DNA of 64,000 nucleotides from VAZQ01 sp963827585 (GTDB taxonomy: Bacteria; Pseudomonadota; Alphaproteobacteria; Rhizobiales; Xanthobacteraceae): the NCBI GenBank assembly GCA_963827585.1, contig CAWHCK010000011.1, positions 1 to 64,000 on the forward strand. The letters run 5' to 3'. Below the pieces are notes generated by a model, which saw nothing but the letters and a program-made list of their open reading frames with translations, ran no database searches and was not told the origin of the DNA. Below, one piece after another: positions 45,635 through 55,757 of this stretch. Position 1 is the first letter of the stretch. Each line of letters begins with the position of its first letter. The position numbers were made by a program, and so were the translations under genes.

Positions 45635-46375
45635 CTACTTCATGACGACGGTATACGCATAGCTCGAGAGCGCGCGTACATCGCGACGCCGCGCCCAGGC
45701 CGATAGCGCGTCGTCGAGCGAGCGAAGTCCGGGAATGCCCGCAAAATATTCGTGATGATAAAACGGAATGATATGCACGGCCGAGAACCCGATCTCCCTG
45801 ATCATATCCGCGGTCGTGGCCGACGAGTAGCACAGCTCGTATGTTGCCGGAAACTTTGGAATATTGCCGGTGTTTCTTTCCGGCTTGAAGAACCGAAGCA
45901 CCGGGCGCGTCACATTTTCGGGAAACGCGCGATTGATGAGGAATGGAGGAGAATACAGCGTGGGGTGAAAATTGAGGGCGACCCCGCCGTCACTCAGCAA
46001 CTTCAGTATGTTACGATAGAATTTCTCGCCGTTGCTGACGTGCTCCTGCACCATCTTGCTGCAAATGACATCGAAGGCGCCCACGCACTCGGGCGGAACC
46101 TCGCCGCAGCTGTCGAACACCGCCTTCTCGACCGGGAACGGAATGAGGTCGAGTTCCCTCTTCACGATATCGTTGGCGGTATAGCGGATACCTCGCTCCT
46201 CGATTTCCTCGGGCGCCAGGAACGGCCTGCGACCCGCCCCGATTTCCAGCAGACGACGGTTGGCGGCGAGCGCGGCGACGACGTTCTTGTACTGCCGATA
46301 GGCCGAATCCCTGTGGTTATCCGCGAGCATGCCGCGGATGACCGTGAGCGCTTCGCGGGCGGCGACGGCGACCAT
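45635..46375 (-). CDS. class I SAM-dependent methyltransferase
   Basis: This 246-residue protein has motif I RLLEIGAGRRPFLAPEEIEE, an acidic residue in YTANDIVKRELD, a motif like FDVICSKMVQEHVSNGEKFY, and LSDGGVALNFHPTLYSPPFL. This set is typical of Methyltransf_11-like enzymes linked to glycan clusters. It is transcribed against its neighbours. The 177 bases before the next gene contain both promoters and a 12-bp inverted repeat. Its likely role is modification of a sugar or glycan end. The frame is intact. Confidence 0.8.
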   Translation of the reverse strand: MVAVAAREALTVIRGMLADNHRDSAYRQYKNVVAALAANRRLLEIGAGRRPFLAPEEIEERGIRYTANDIVKRELDLIPFPVEKAVFDSCGEVPPECVGAFDVICSKMVQEHVSNGEKFYRNILKLLSDGGVALNFHPTLYSPPFLINRAFPENVTRPVLRFFKPERNTGNIPKFPATYELCYSSATTADMIREIGFSAVHIIPFYHHEYFAGIPGLRSLDDALSAWARRRDVRALSSYAYTVVMK

Positions 46376-46456
46376 GTGATCCTCCGTTAATCGAAAGAGC
46401 GCGGTGATTGAGCCTGGCCGTTATTGCGACGGCAGATTGCACGCGCGCTTAACAAG

Positions 46457-46536
46457 CCGAATATCACGATGTATATCTTAGCAGACGCTGATGCTACTGG
46501 GAATTGCTACGCCAATGATATCGACGTGATATTCGG
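46457..46536. promoter_or_regulatory. 12-bp exact inverted repeat, arms 56 bp apart
   Basis: CCGAATATCACG (46457-46468) and CGTGATATTCGG (46525-46536) are exact reverse complements. They lie between the divergent methyltransferase and glycosyltransferase genes. The arms could be paired operator sites, or a looped hairpin in the leader of the gene at 46553. Confidence 0.45.
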
Positions 46537-46552
46537 CATGGAGTGTTCGGTC

Positions 46553-47698
46553 ATGAGCTTGCGGGTGCTGTTCCTTTCTCCCGTGCCCGATTTCAAGGGC
46601 GGAGCGGAACGATCATTGTTGGATCTCCTGGGCAATCCGAGCATCGAGCCGCTGCTGGTGGTACCGGCCGGGGGGCCGCTCGGCGAGCATGCCGCGAGCA
46701 GGAATGTTCCGGTTCAGGTGCTCGAGCTCGGCAGCATCAGTGATGTCCGTCGGCCGTTTCGCTTCTTGCACGGAATTGGCGTTTTGGCGCAACTGTTCTC
46801 CGTCGCCCGGCGGCTCGTGGACATCTGTCGCCGCCGCCGCATCGATATCGTTCATAGCAACGGCCTCAAGGCTCATGTCATCGCGGTCACCGCTCGGTTG
46901 TTCGGGGGTCGACCCTGCGTGACCCACATTCGCGACATCGCCAACACGAGGACGGAGCGAATGGTTTGGAAGTCGCTCCAGCTCCTGTCGGATCAGATGA
47001 TCCTCGTCTCGCGCGCATGTTGGCCGTTGCGCGAACTGCCGCGCAACGTGCACGTGGTGTACAACGGCTTGCGGATTCCCGCCGGGGAACGCCCGGCGCC
47101 GCGGAAAGCGGGACTGGTTCTGGGGTTCATAGGTCGCATTCATCCGGCGAAGGGATTGCACGTCCTGCTCGCTTGGATCGCCGAGACTCGGAAGAGCGGA
47201 CTTCCCTTGCGCCTCATCGTGCGGGGAGCCTTTGCCGCGGAAACGCCGGACTACGAGCGGGAGATCGCCAGTCAAATCCAGGCCCTCGGACTTGCGAGCG
47301 ACGTTGCCTTCGAAGGGTTCGTCGCCGATCCCGACGAGGTCTATCTCGGCATCGACGTTGTCTGCGTGCCCTCGACCGCGCCCGATCCATTGCCGCGCTC
47401 GGTCATGGAGGCGATGGGCCGAGGACTGGCGGTGCTGGCGGCTCCTTCGGGCGGCATCCCCGAGATGATCACCCACGGCGAAAATGGTTTCCTGGTCGGC
47501 AACCAGCAGGATTTCGCGACCGCGATTCGACGACTGCAGAGCGAGCCCGAATTGCTGCGCGATATCGGTCGCAACGCGCGTGACCGGTGCGTTGCAATGT
47601 TCACATTGGAGCGACTGCATGAGAGCGTTGGTCATGTCTATGCGCGGGCAGCACGCAAGCGTGCAGCGCATCCGCCGACACAGATCGGCAGTTCCTGA
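46553..47698 (+). CDS. family 4 glycosyltransferase
   Basis: This 381-residue protein from the ATG at 46553 has a GT-B fold. The N-terminal domain includes VLFLSPVPDFKGGAERSLLD and DIVHSNGLKAHVIAVTARL. The C-terminal donor domain includes LGFIGRIHPAKGLHVLLAWI, VAFEGFVADPDEVYLGIDVV and the EX7E-like PRSVMEAMGRGLAVLAAPSG followed by GIPEMI. The frame is intact from end to end, unlike most of its neighbours. It would add one sugar of the repeat unit on the cytoplasmic side. Confidence 0.88.
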   Translation: MSLRVLFLSPVPDFKGGAERSLLDLLGNPSIEPLLVVPAGGPLGEHAASRNVPVQVLELGSISDVRRPFRFLHGIGVLAQLFSVARRLVDICRRRRIDIVHSNGLKAHVIAVTARLFGGRPCVTHIRDIANTRTERMVWKSLQLLSDQMILVSRACWPLRELPRNVHVVYNGLRIPAGERPAPRKAGLVLGFIGRIHPAKGLHVLLAWIAETRKSGLPLRLIVRGAFAAETPDYEREIASQIQALGLASDVAFEGFVADPDEVYLGIDVVCVPSTAPDPLPRSVMEAMGRGLAVLAAPSGGIPEMITHGENGFLVGNQQDFATAIRRLQSEPELLRDIGRNARDRCVAMFTLERLHESVGHVYARAARKRAAHPPTQIGSS

Positions 47699-47790
47699 AC
47701 GTTCCAGGATCGCCGCGTTGCTGATCGAAGCGCGCAGGAACTTGTGTGAGCCCCTCGAGTTCCCCCCGAATGCAATGTTTGGAGGTGCCG

Positions 47791-49215
47791 ATGATACGAC
47801 GTTTCGCTGCATACGCTCTTTCGCCGGCTTTGTTGCTTGCATTCGTCGCCCTGTATGCAGGTGGAGCGCCCGGCCCACGCTGCCAAGCAGGGTGGAAGTC
47901 TGCTCGGTGTGACCGGCCACTTCCTTCACCACGACTTGTTTTTTCCAAATCAGTCGCGATTCTGGCGCATCGAATTCACAATTCCATTGCTCAAGGAATT
48001 GGGAATCACGACGGTCCACGAGGCGGTATATGCCCTGACAGCGCCGCAGCGCGCCTTGATCTCGGACGGCCGCACCGATCCGGCAATCCTGCAGCGAATG
48101 CACGCCAACGGACGCGCAGTCAGCGATTGGCTCGCTCAGTATGACAAAGCCGGGATAAGCGTCGTCCTTGCCGTCATGGGTCATGCCCCCGCGCCCCGCT
48201 CGAACGAAAACAACGAGGAGTTCTCCACCTGGATCGCCGAACTGCGTTGCTTCGCATCCGTCGATCGTTGCAGTCCAGATGCACAATGAGCCCAATCTGC
48301 GAAGCTTCTGGCGCGGAACTCCGGAGGACTACGTCGACACCTACCGATCCTATGCCGCGAAAATCCGCGCCAAGCGTCCGGACATAAAGCTTCTGGTCGG
48401 AGCGATCTCGAGCCTTTGGTGGGGGCCTGGCGTGCAGTGGCTCAAGCGCGCCGTGGATCATGGTCTGTTGGAGTACGCAGACGGCATCGCGATGCACCCC
48501 TACAACGTGGATGCCCCGCCCGAGCTCGATCCACAATGGCGCGGCGCCGCCTGCGAGCGATCCCGATCACCGCGAGAAGGCCTTGCACGCATTCTGGGCT
48601 GAAGTCGCCAAGTGGAACACCACTGGTCGGCCCCTGACGCTGCATTTTACGGAGTTCGGATATAACACCGCGACGCAAGGGCGCGGGCACGTCGACGAGA
48701 GCAAACAGGCGGATTATCTCAGCCGCTGCTATCCTCATATTCCAGGACGTCCGCCTCCGAGGCGTACCGCTCGAAGGCGTTTATTGGTACGATCTGAAGG
48801 AAGACGGCGACAAGCCTGACAATCCGCAGCATCATTTCGGTCTGATCAACTGGGATCTCACCCACCCGAAAGCCGGCTTTCTTCGCCTACCGAGGCGATC
48901 GTGAGATTTTTTCACGACACCTGGAACTTCGAAGCCGTCGATCTCAAGGTTGTGGCGAGCGAGGCGCCTGCGACCCTCAAGCTCAAGACCTGGCGTCGCA
49001 AATCGGACGGAGCGACGATCATCGCATTCTGGAACAGCGATCCATCGCTCTCGAGCGCCGAGAGCACGCGTCTCAAGCTCACGATACCCTGGCGGACGCC
49101 GGGGCGGTCCGCCAGTTCTCGGCGAGCGAAGCCGAGCCGAGAACCGTCGAGAGCACGCCCGGCGATGGGACATTGCAGGCGGTCGTGGAGCTGTCGACCC
49201 GTGCCTCCTGGCTAG
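47791..49215 (+). pseudogene. clan GH-A glycoside hydrolase, several frameshifts
   Basis: A GGAGGT precedes the ATG at 47791. A signal peptide (FAAYALSPALLLAFVALYAG) leads, after a shift near 47880, to GVTGHFLHHDLFFPNQSRFW and KELGITTVHEAVYAL. After a shift near 48255 the strand has MHNEPNLRSFW, which holds the acid/base Glu after Asn, and then VDTYRSYAAKIRAKRPDIKL. Another shift gives LTLHFTEFGYNTATQG, with the nucleophile Glu, then GVYWYDLKEDGDKPDNPQHH and a C-terminal beta domain (LKTWRRKSDGATIIAFWNSD). It would trim or turn over exopolysaccharide in the periplasm. At least four indels inactivate it. Confidence 0.75.
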
Positions 49216-49731
49216 AAATTAGCCGGCGACAGTAGACGTGTCCGGAATCTGGGCTTGTCTTGGAGCCTGCGCCCGACTACTGATAACATCGGATAACACT
49301 CTAGAAGTTACGCGCTTGTTAACCGAGCGCGAAGGCGAGACCAGCGCCGTTATCGAACGCGAGCGCTCGCCCGGGTCATCACCCACATGAAGCGCTATCC
49401 CGCAGTACAGGACGTGATCGATTCCCACGCCGGCGTCGCGCCGGGGTTCAGTTTCCTCCGTCATGCCTTGGCGGTTGTTATAATACTCTATCATACGTAC
49501 AATCTTACCTTCGGGCGCGACGCCAATCCGGGATATGCGAAGGGCGAGCTCATCACCAATTGGGATGAGCTCGGCGCCACGCAATTCGCGATAGAAGTTC
49601 TTAGGCCAGGCCTGTTCTCGCTGGTCGGAGCCTTCTTTGCGCTCAGCGGGTTCTTGGTTGCGGGCAGCGCACTGCGGACGAAGAGCGTGCGGGTGTTCCT
49701 GAGCTTCCGTGTTCTCAGGATCCTGCCCGCG

Positions 49732-51198
49732 GAATGTCCCTGTCGCTGTTGAAATAGAGGAGGCAGGCGTCGATCACCTCATGCCCTTAGGCTTGAGGTT
49801 GCGAATTGCAAACCGAGAGCGAGGAGATCGACGCCATGACGAAACGTATCGTATTGAAGAGGATGAACCAAGGGACGGCGCTGGTAACGGATACGCTGGC
49901 GTTGCCGCCTTTGGTGATCGAAGGGCTTGAGGAGTTCAAGGGTAGCTTCGACCGTCTGTGCCTGCAGGCTGGGACTGCGGCAATCGAGGCGATGCTTGGG
50001 GCTGATGCGGAACAGCTTTGTGGCCAGCGCTACCAACGTCACGCTGACCGGCAGGGCCATCGATGGGGCATGACGAGTAGTGAGGTCGGTTGGCACGGCG
50101 GCCAGGCTGCAATCCGGCGGCCACGGGTGCGTCGCCGGGGCAGCGCCGAGCTGGAGCTTCCCAGCTGGACGGCGATCCAGAAGGCGGACCTTCTGTCGCG
50201 CTGGGCGTTTAACCAGATGCTCATCGGTGTGGCGACACGCAAGTACGCGCGGTCGGTACGGCTGCCGGACGGCGATCTGGCCAGCCAAGCCAAGCGTGCC
50301 ACGACCAAGTCCTCGGTCTCACGGCGGTTTGTGGCGCTGAGCACGGCGAAGCTGAAGGAATGGCTGGCGATCGACCTGTCGGGGCTCGATTTGCTGGTGA
50401 TCCAGATCGACGGGCTGCATGTCGGCGACCATGTTCTGGTAGCGGCCATTGGCATCGACGGGGCCGGCGACAAACACGTGCTGGCAGTGGCCTTGGGGGC
50501 GACGGAAAACGCCGCCGTGGCCAAAGCACTGCTGGCCGACCTGATCGAGCGTGGGCTGCAACCGGATATCGCCCGCCTATTCATCGTTGACGGTGCCAAG
50601 GCACTGAGCCGGGCCGTACGCGACACTTTCGGCGGTTTCGCGCTGATCCAGCGCTGCCAGGTGCACAAGGGACGCAACATCATCGAGCGGCTCGACCCGT
50701 CATTCCACGCCGGGGTCAAGAAGGTGCTGCGTCAGGCTTGGGACAGTTCGACCGCCGAGCAGGCCGAGCGTGTTCTCAGGAACCTGGCGCGTCGGCTCGA
50801 TCACGATGCCCCTGGTGTCTCGGCATCGATCCTCGAAGGGCTGGACGAAATGCTCACCGTGATCCGTCTCGGTCTGCCTGACCAGCTGCGGCGATCGCTC
50901 GGCTGCACCAATGCGATCGAGAGCCTAATGGCCGTGCTGCGCCAGATCTGCCGCAACGTCAAACGTTGGCGCGATGCACGGATGGCTTTGCGATGGACTG
51001 GGACCGCAATGCTGGAAGCCGAGAAGAGTTTCCGACGGTTGAAGGCCCACAAGCAGCTCCCGGTTCTGAGGGCCGCTTTGCTGCGACATCAACAAGCATT
51101 ACTTGGCGACCAAAACATTGCCAGCAAAAATCTGGCAGCGTAGGATTCAATCGACGGCGCCTGCTGCATCAATTTCAACAGGCAACGGGACTATCGGG
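49732..51198 (+). mobile_element. complete IS256-family insertion sequence
   Basis: The 1467-bp element is flanked by a 10-bp direct repeat, CCTGCCCGCG (49722-49731 and 51199-51208). The ends carry imperfect inverted repeats: GTCCCTGTCGCTGTTGAAAT on the left and GTCCCGTTGCCTGTTGAAAT on the inverted right, both followed by a GCAGGCG and a TCGAT. The exact ends may differ by a base or two. It interrupts the acyltransferase gene and holds one transposase. Confidence 0.85.
49836..51143 (+). CDS. IS256-family (Mutator-type) transposase, intact
   Basis: This is a 435-residue protein from the ATG at 49836. The catalytic core is complete: VIQIDGLHVGDHVLVAAIGI (first Asp), ARLFIVDGAKALSRAVRDTF (second Asp), the RCQVHKGRNIIERL motif, and GCTNAIESLMAVLRQICRNV with the Glu. 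The N-terminal region is basic and helical, as expected for end binding. Length and order are normal for the family. It is only weakly like the truncated transposase at 6112, so they come from different elements. It probably remains active. Confidence 0.92.
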   Translation: MTKRIVLKRMNQGTALVTDTLALPPLVIEGLEEFKGSFDRLCLQAGTAAIEAMLGADAEQLCGQRYQRHADRQGHRWGMTSSEVGWHGGQAAIRRPRVRRRGSAELELPSWTAIQKADLLSRWAFNQMLIGVATRKYARSVRLPDGDLASQAKRATTKSSVSRRFVALSTAKLKEWLAIDLSGLDLLVIQIDGLHVGDHVLVAAIGIDGAGDKHVLAVALGATENAAVAKALLADLIERGLQPDIARLFIVDGAKALSRAVRDTFGGFALIQRCQVHKGRNIIERLDPSFHAGVKKVLRQAWDSSTAEQAERVLRNLARRLDHDAPGVSASILEGLDEMLTVIRLGLPDQLRRSLGCTNAIESLMAVLRQICRNVKRWRDARMALRWTGTAMLEAEKSFRRLKAHKQLPVLRAALLRHQQALLGDQNIASKNLAA

Positions 51199-52487
51199 CC
51201 TGCCCGCGCTGATGACGGAAGTGGCGCTGTCGGCGCTGGTGCTGGGCCCGATCGTTACGACCTACTCGCTTTGGCAGTATCTTTCGGGCCCTGAATTCTA
51301 CCATTACTTCGGCAACATACTGGGAATTGTCCGCTATACGCTGCCAGGGGTGTTCGTGGACAACCCGCGGGCGAATTTCGTCAATGCGAACCTGTGGACC
51401 CTGCCAGCGGAGTTCTACTGCTATCTCGTTCTGGCGGCGCTCATGGGGTTGGGAGTGTTCTTCCGACGCCGGCTGTACAACTGGACATTTGTCCTCGGCA
51501 CGGTGGCGCTCTTGGTCTTGCCGCTGTTTTGGGGTCTTTCGCCGCGGGCAGATAACACTCATTACTCCGTCTACTACATTGTCTATCTGTTTTTCGTAGG
51601 CGCCTTGTTCTATCTGTACTCTCGCGTCATTCCGGTTCGGCTTGATATGTTCTTGATCAGCTTCACAGGCTATTATTTCCTGACGCTCGTCGGCGGCTTC
51701 GATGTGCTCGCAGGATTCCTGCTTGTATACTGTGTGGTATATTTGGGTGCGTGCGAGTTTCCAATCTTTGACAGAATCGTGGGAGGGAACGATTATTCAT
51801 ACGGCATGTATTTGTATGGATATCCGATCTCGCAGACGATAATCTTCTTCTTGCAGCCGCTGTTTTTCTGGTGGCCCGGCGTTCTCCGCCTCACAACAGT
51901 GATGATATTGTCGGTTCTGTGTGCGCTCGTCTTCGCGGCGTTCTCGTGGCACGCGATCGAAAAGCCGGCGCTCGCTCTCAAGAGAATCTTGATCAGGCGC
52001 CCGCAACACGCTCGATCCGAAACGGAACCGGCGTTGAGATGCGGAAGGTCGAGGGACAGCCACTCCTCGCGGCGACACCTGGAAGGCAGCCCGAAAGAGG
52101 GAAGGTCTGACTGCGCCGATCCTCGCTCTCGCCGCGCCGACCCCACGACGGTTCTACCGCTCGGCAATGCCTGCTCGGAGCTGGACCGCCCCGAGGCCAT
52201 GGTGGGCGCGCCCCCGGATCGTCTTCCCACGTATCGCGCCGGAAGTAACGCAATTTTTCAAACGGAAATTAACATCGCAGCGACCGGGCACCGTTTCTGC
52301 TCCGGGAAATCCCAGGCGTCTGCGCCTGGCGCGGTGCTGCACCGCGACTTGAGGCGCTGCCTCTCGGTTGTCATACGTTAAGCGATGTGATATTCACATG
52401 TTAAAATATCGTTGGCATCCGGTGACCCCGGGTCGGATGCCGGGACAAATCCCACGCGAGCATAGTGGACGATCTCCAGCGCGAATG

Positions 52488-53976
52488 ATGTCGACTTCAT
52501 CTCAATCCGTCGCAACCACGTCCATTCCCCATCGGCACCCCGTCGGGCGCGCAATGCCCGGTCGCGTGGCCTTCAACAAGGCGCTGCCGTTCGAGGCGGT
52601 CGGCTGGATCGCGGTCATCGTCGACTTCGTCGCCATCATGACCACTAGCGTTCTGGCGGACGTGGGCTATCAGTGGGGGTTCCTGAATTCCGGCGGGAGC
52701 GACGAACGCTTCATCGGCATCGGGTTCCTGCTGTTCGCGAATTTCGCGGCGATCTTGGCGGCACGCGGCAACTATCAGCCGCGAAATCTTCTCAATTCCA
52801 GACGGCAAATTCGCGAGGTGATCCTGACCTGGGCGCTCGTGGCCCTGATGCTGCTGGGGGCGGCATTTTCGCTGAAGATCGCAGGAACGTTCTCGCGCGT
52901 CTCCACGATCACTTTGCTCGTGCTGGGATGCGCGCTGATCGTGCTGTGGCGCGTGGCGCTGAGCAATCTGGTTGTTCGGGCCTTCGAGGAAGGCGGGTTT
53001 GCCGAGCGAAAGATCGTTCTGATCGCCGAACAAGGTCAATTGAATTCGTCGAGGACACTCCTGGAGTTGGGCCGCTTTGGCTACAGGCCGATCAGGACAT
53101 TCGAAATCAGCCCGGAAGCTGAGACGATCGGGGTGCCGCCCTCGCTGCAGGAAACGTTGAACGACGTAATCGAGCTAAGTCGCCGCGCTCCGGTCGAGGA
53201 GCTGTTTCTTCTGGTCAAATGGGATCATGCGCGGCTGATCGAAGACGTTCTCAGCATTCTGCGCGTCCTGCCATTGCCGATCCATCTCGTGCCCGATGAA
53301 AATGTCGCTCGATTTCTGGCCACGCCGATGCTTCAGGTCGGCACCGCCTGGACTGCCGAGCTCAAGCGCGCGCCGCTCTCGGTCGCAGAACAGGCACTCA
53401 AGCGAGCCTTCGATGTGCTCGCGGCTGGACTTGGGATCATACTGCTGTCGCCCCTCATGCTGACTTCGGCGTTGCTGATCAAGCTCGATTCCAAGGGACC
53501 GGTGCTCTTCACCCAGACACGCAACGGCTTCAACGGGCGCTCATTTCGGATCTTCAAGTTTCGGATCGATGCGCGCCCTCGAGGACGGTCCGCAGATTCG
53601 CCAAGCCATCAGGAACGATCCGCGCGTCACGAACGTCGGTCGCTGGCTACGACGAACGAGCATCGACGAGCTGCCACAGCTGTTCAACGTGCTTGGCGGC
53701 AGCATGTCGCTCGTGGGTCCGCGGCCGCACGCGGCCGCCCACAACACCGAATATGAAAGGCTCGTGGCCAATTACGCATTTCGATATCACGTGAAACCTG
53801 GCATCAGCGGTTGGGCCCAGGTGAATGGTTTTCGCGGTGAGACATCCACCGTCGACCTCATGGAGAGGCGCGTCGAGTTGGACCTGTGGTACGTGAACAA
53901 CTGGAGTTTCTGGCTGGACGTTCGAATTTTGTGGAAGACAGTGGCAGTTGGGGCTTGGCAATCGTCCGCATACTAG
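52488..53976 (+). pseudogene. undecaprenyl-phosphate sugar phosphotransferase (WcaJ/GumD-like), one frameshift
   Basis: Start codons at 52398, 52485 and 52488 are possible; the last two give the usual length of about 495 residues. Four N-terminal helices (FEAVGWIAVIVDFVAIMTTS and later) and a CoA-binding-like middle domain lead to the catalytic half: ALKRAFDVLAAGLGIILLSP, GPVLFTQTRNGFNGRSFRIF. An extra base near 53562 shifts the frame in the middle of the FKFRSM motif. The next frame continues DELPQLFNVLGGSMSLVGPR, then HVKPGISGWAQVNGFRG and ELDLWYVNNWSFWLD. It would start repeat-unit synthesis by moving a sugar phosphate to the lipid carrier. Confidence 0.88.
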
Positions 53977-54254
53977 AATCCAGTCCCTCCGCGGCTTGAG
54001 CACAACGGCGCCGCGATTTCGGCGCGCCTCCCTCCGCTGCGACCAAAGCGGATGATCTAGAGCCGAGACCAAAGCGAGTCGTCGCGCGTTGCGCGCGATT
54101 TGTGCTGCTGCCAAGCAACTTGCGCCGAGCGTTGCAAAAGCCGGGGCGCTCCAATGCGAAGAGCGCAGGGAACGTTCAATGTCATGTCGCGTTGCAGCAT
54201 GCATAATGCTGCGGTGCAATCGGTTCCTGATACCGCCTTCGGAACGGCAGCGAC
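53977..54254. other. intergenic boundary of the polysaccharide cluster
   Basis: No gene is supported. Confidence 0.4.
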
Positions 54255-54470
54255 ATGAGGAGCAGTAGCGCCATGACGGCAGCGTTCGAGCACACACGGA
54301 AACCTGACCTTGCGCCGGCCTCAGCGCTGGCGGCAAAAGCGATCGCAATCAAAGGTGCGCTCGCGGCCTTGTGGCCTCCGGCTATGATCGGCTTGGGGCT
54401 TCTTCTCACGCTCGCCTGGAGCGGCAGCCTGCTGTGGCTGTTCGTGTCGATGATCCTGGCCGTGGTTTGA
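54255..54470 (+). CDS. small membrane protein
   Basis: This 71-residue protein has a polar N-terminus and two short hydrophobic segments (IGLGLLLTLAWSGSLLWLFV and SMILAVV), so one or two membrane helices. The start is either the ATG at 54255 or a methionine six codons later (MTAAFEHTRK). Composition and codon use look normal for the organism. The function is unknown. Confidence 0.55.
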   Translation: MRSSSAMTAAFEHTRKPDLAPASALAAKAIAIKGALAALWPPAMIGLGLLLTLAWSGSLLWLFVSMILAVV

Positions 54471-54560
54471 GCCGTTGCTCCGGTTTTGGCGAGTCAACCC
54501 GCCAAACCGCGTCCCCGCCTGATCCGTCCCGTCCTCCGCGGTCAGCGTGGCTTCAAGCCA

Positions 54561-55757
54561 TCACCGCGCGCGGGCCAATTTCATCTTGCCTTTGTTCCGT
54601 TTGGCGACCCGAACGCGGGCCTCGCGCGAGGCAACCGAGGCCTTCGACGTATCGCTTCTTTGCTGGACGTGAGCCGGATCGGGACCGGGCATCGGACGCG
54701 CGAGCCCATATTTTGGGCCGTGGGCGTCGAGCCACTGCCACACCACCTCCGCATTCCCGTCCGCAGAGGTGACGTCCACGGCACGGCCGTGACCATAACC
54801 GCCGGTTCGGCGGCTGCCGCCGTGCAGCGAGTTGCCGGTGCGCGCCTTGAAGCCGGACGCCAGGGTTTGCCGATAGTCGTCGCGGAACGCACTCAGCATC
54901 GACCATTGGATGCCTTCCGCGTCCATCGCGCGCCCGGCATGATAGAGCCGCTCACGGAACCCAGGGTCCATGCCGCCGATGACATAATCCTGCAGGGGCA
55001 CGCCCATGCGCTGGGCAGCGGCCGGATCCTTCCAAGTGAAGTCGCCGGTCGAATCGCGCTTGATCGGCGCACGCTGATAGACTTCCCACAGATAGTCGTC
55101 GACCTCGTCCAGGAAGGTTCCGGCCGGCCTGCGAATGCGCCGCACGATGCTCTCGCCGGTCTCCGGCTGCGCCGATTCCTTCGGCGCGAACGCAGCGAAG
55201 CCGTGAACCTTGATCAGCCCTTGGCGGTTCGTATCGCCGGTCACCGAGGCGAGCGCGACGCGCGGATTGGGATTGATGAACCGGATGGTTTGGATCGCGC
55301 GCTGAAAATACGAGACGGGCTGGTCGTCCCGGCGGACGGCAGTCTCGCCGCCTGTCACGTGAGCCTGGGAGGACGCCTCCCGGCGAAACACGATGGTCTC
55401 GTTGCCGGCGAGGCTGGCGAGCTGGTACCCGGGCGCGGCCGGCTTGACGTCGAGATTGTTCATGATGGCTAGAGCCACCGTCGCCGCGGCCAAGGCGGCG
55501 GCGGCGAGCTTGAGCCCGGATACGCCGTGCGAGAGCACCGCGCTGACGCCGCGCGATAGCGCCGCACTCAGCGCGATCGCAGGCGGCCGCAGGGCAAGGG
55601 CGAGCATCGGCCGAGGCAGCGTCAATGCAATCGCGGGCCGGCGAACGGTCGGTGCGATCGCGGGCCGGCGAGGCAGTGGCACGGGCCTAGTCGGCGTCCG
55701 TCGCGGTCCCACAGGGGCGCGCGGATGTCGCATCACAGCGACCGACTGTGCGATCAA
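54561..55757 (-). CDS. peptidase M15-like (D-alanyl-D-alanine carboxypeptidase fold) protein
   Basis: This 398-residue protein has a proline/arginine-rich N-terminus, one membrane helix (LKLAAAALAAATVALAIMNN), a linker, and a C-terminal domain. That domain carries SAFRDDYRQTLASGFKARTG, then GGYGHGRAVDV, with the His and Asp of the M15 metal site, and PDPAHVQ with the third ligand. The pattern fits periplasmic peptidoglycan-binding carboxypeptidase-like proteins. The metal-site order is right, but the last motif (PAH rather than the common EPWH) is loose. Activity is an inference. The start could be at a later Met. Confidence 0.7.
   Translation of the reverse strand: MIAQSVAVMRHPRAPVGPRRTPTRPVPLPRRPAIAPTVRRPAIALTLPRPMLALALRPPAIALSAALSRGVSAVLSHGVSGLKLAAAALAAATVALAIMNNLDVKPAAPGYQLASLAGNETIVFRREASSQAHVTGGETAVRRDDQPVSYFQRAIQTIRFINPNPRVALASVTGDTNRQGLIKVHGFAAFAPKESAQPETGESIVRRIRRPAGTFLDEVDDYLWEVYQRAPIKRDSTGDFTWKDPAAAQRMGVPLQDYVIGGMDPGFRERLYHAGRAMDAEGIQWSMLSAFRDDYRQTLASGFKARTGNSLHGGSRRTGGYGHGRAVDVTSADGNAEVVWQWLDAHGPKYGLARPMPGPDPAHVQQRSDTSKASVASREARVRVAKRNKGKMKLARAR

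Larger units (their letters stand above)
49387..52381 (+). pseudogene. acyltransferase-3 family membrane protein split by an IS element
   Basis: The left part (49387-49731) reads SFLRHALAVVIILYHTYNLT with the family His, then LVGAFFALSGFLVAGSAL and VFLSFRVLRILPA. The right part, from 51199, reads LPALMTEVALSALVLGPIVT, then ANLWTLPAEFYCYLVLAALM and SYGMYLYGYPISQTIIFFLQ, down to HAIEKPALALKRIL. Removing 49732-51198 and one 10-bp repeat rejoins the codons in frame (ILPA-LMTEV). Such enzymes O-acetylate or otherwise acylate polysaccharides in the inner membrane. The 120 codons after ALALKRIL look non-coding, so a shift near 52000 may hide the true stop. Confidence 0.85.

Noticed and set aside
46613..48295. 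560-codon frame on the - strand
   Set aside because: It is antisense to the glycosyltransferase and glycosidase genes, whose motifs are clear.
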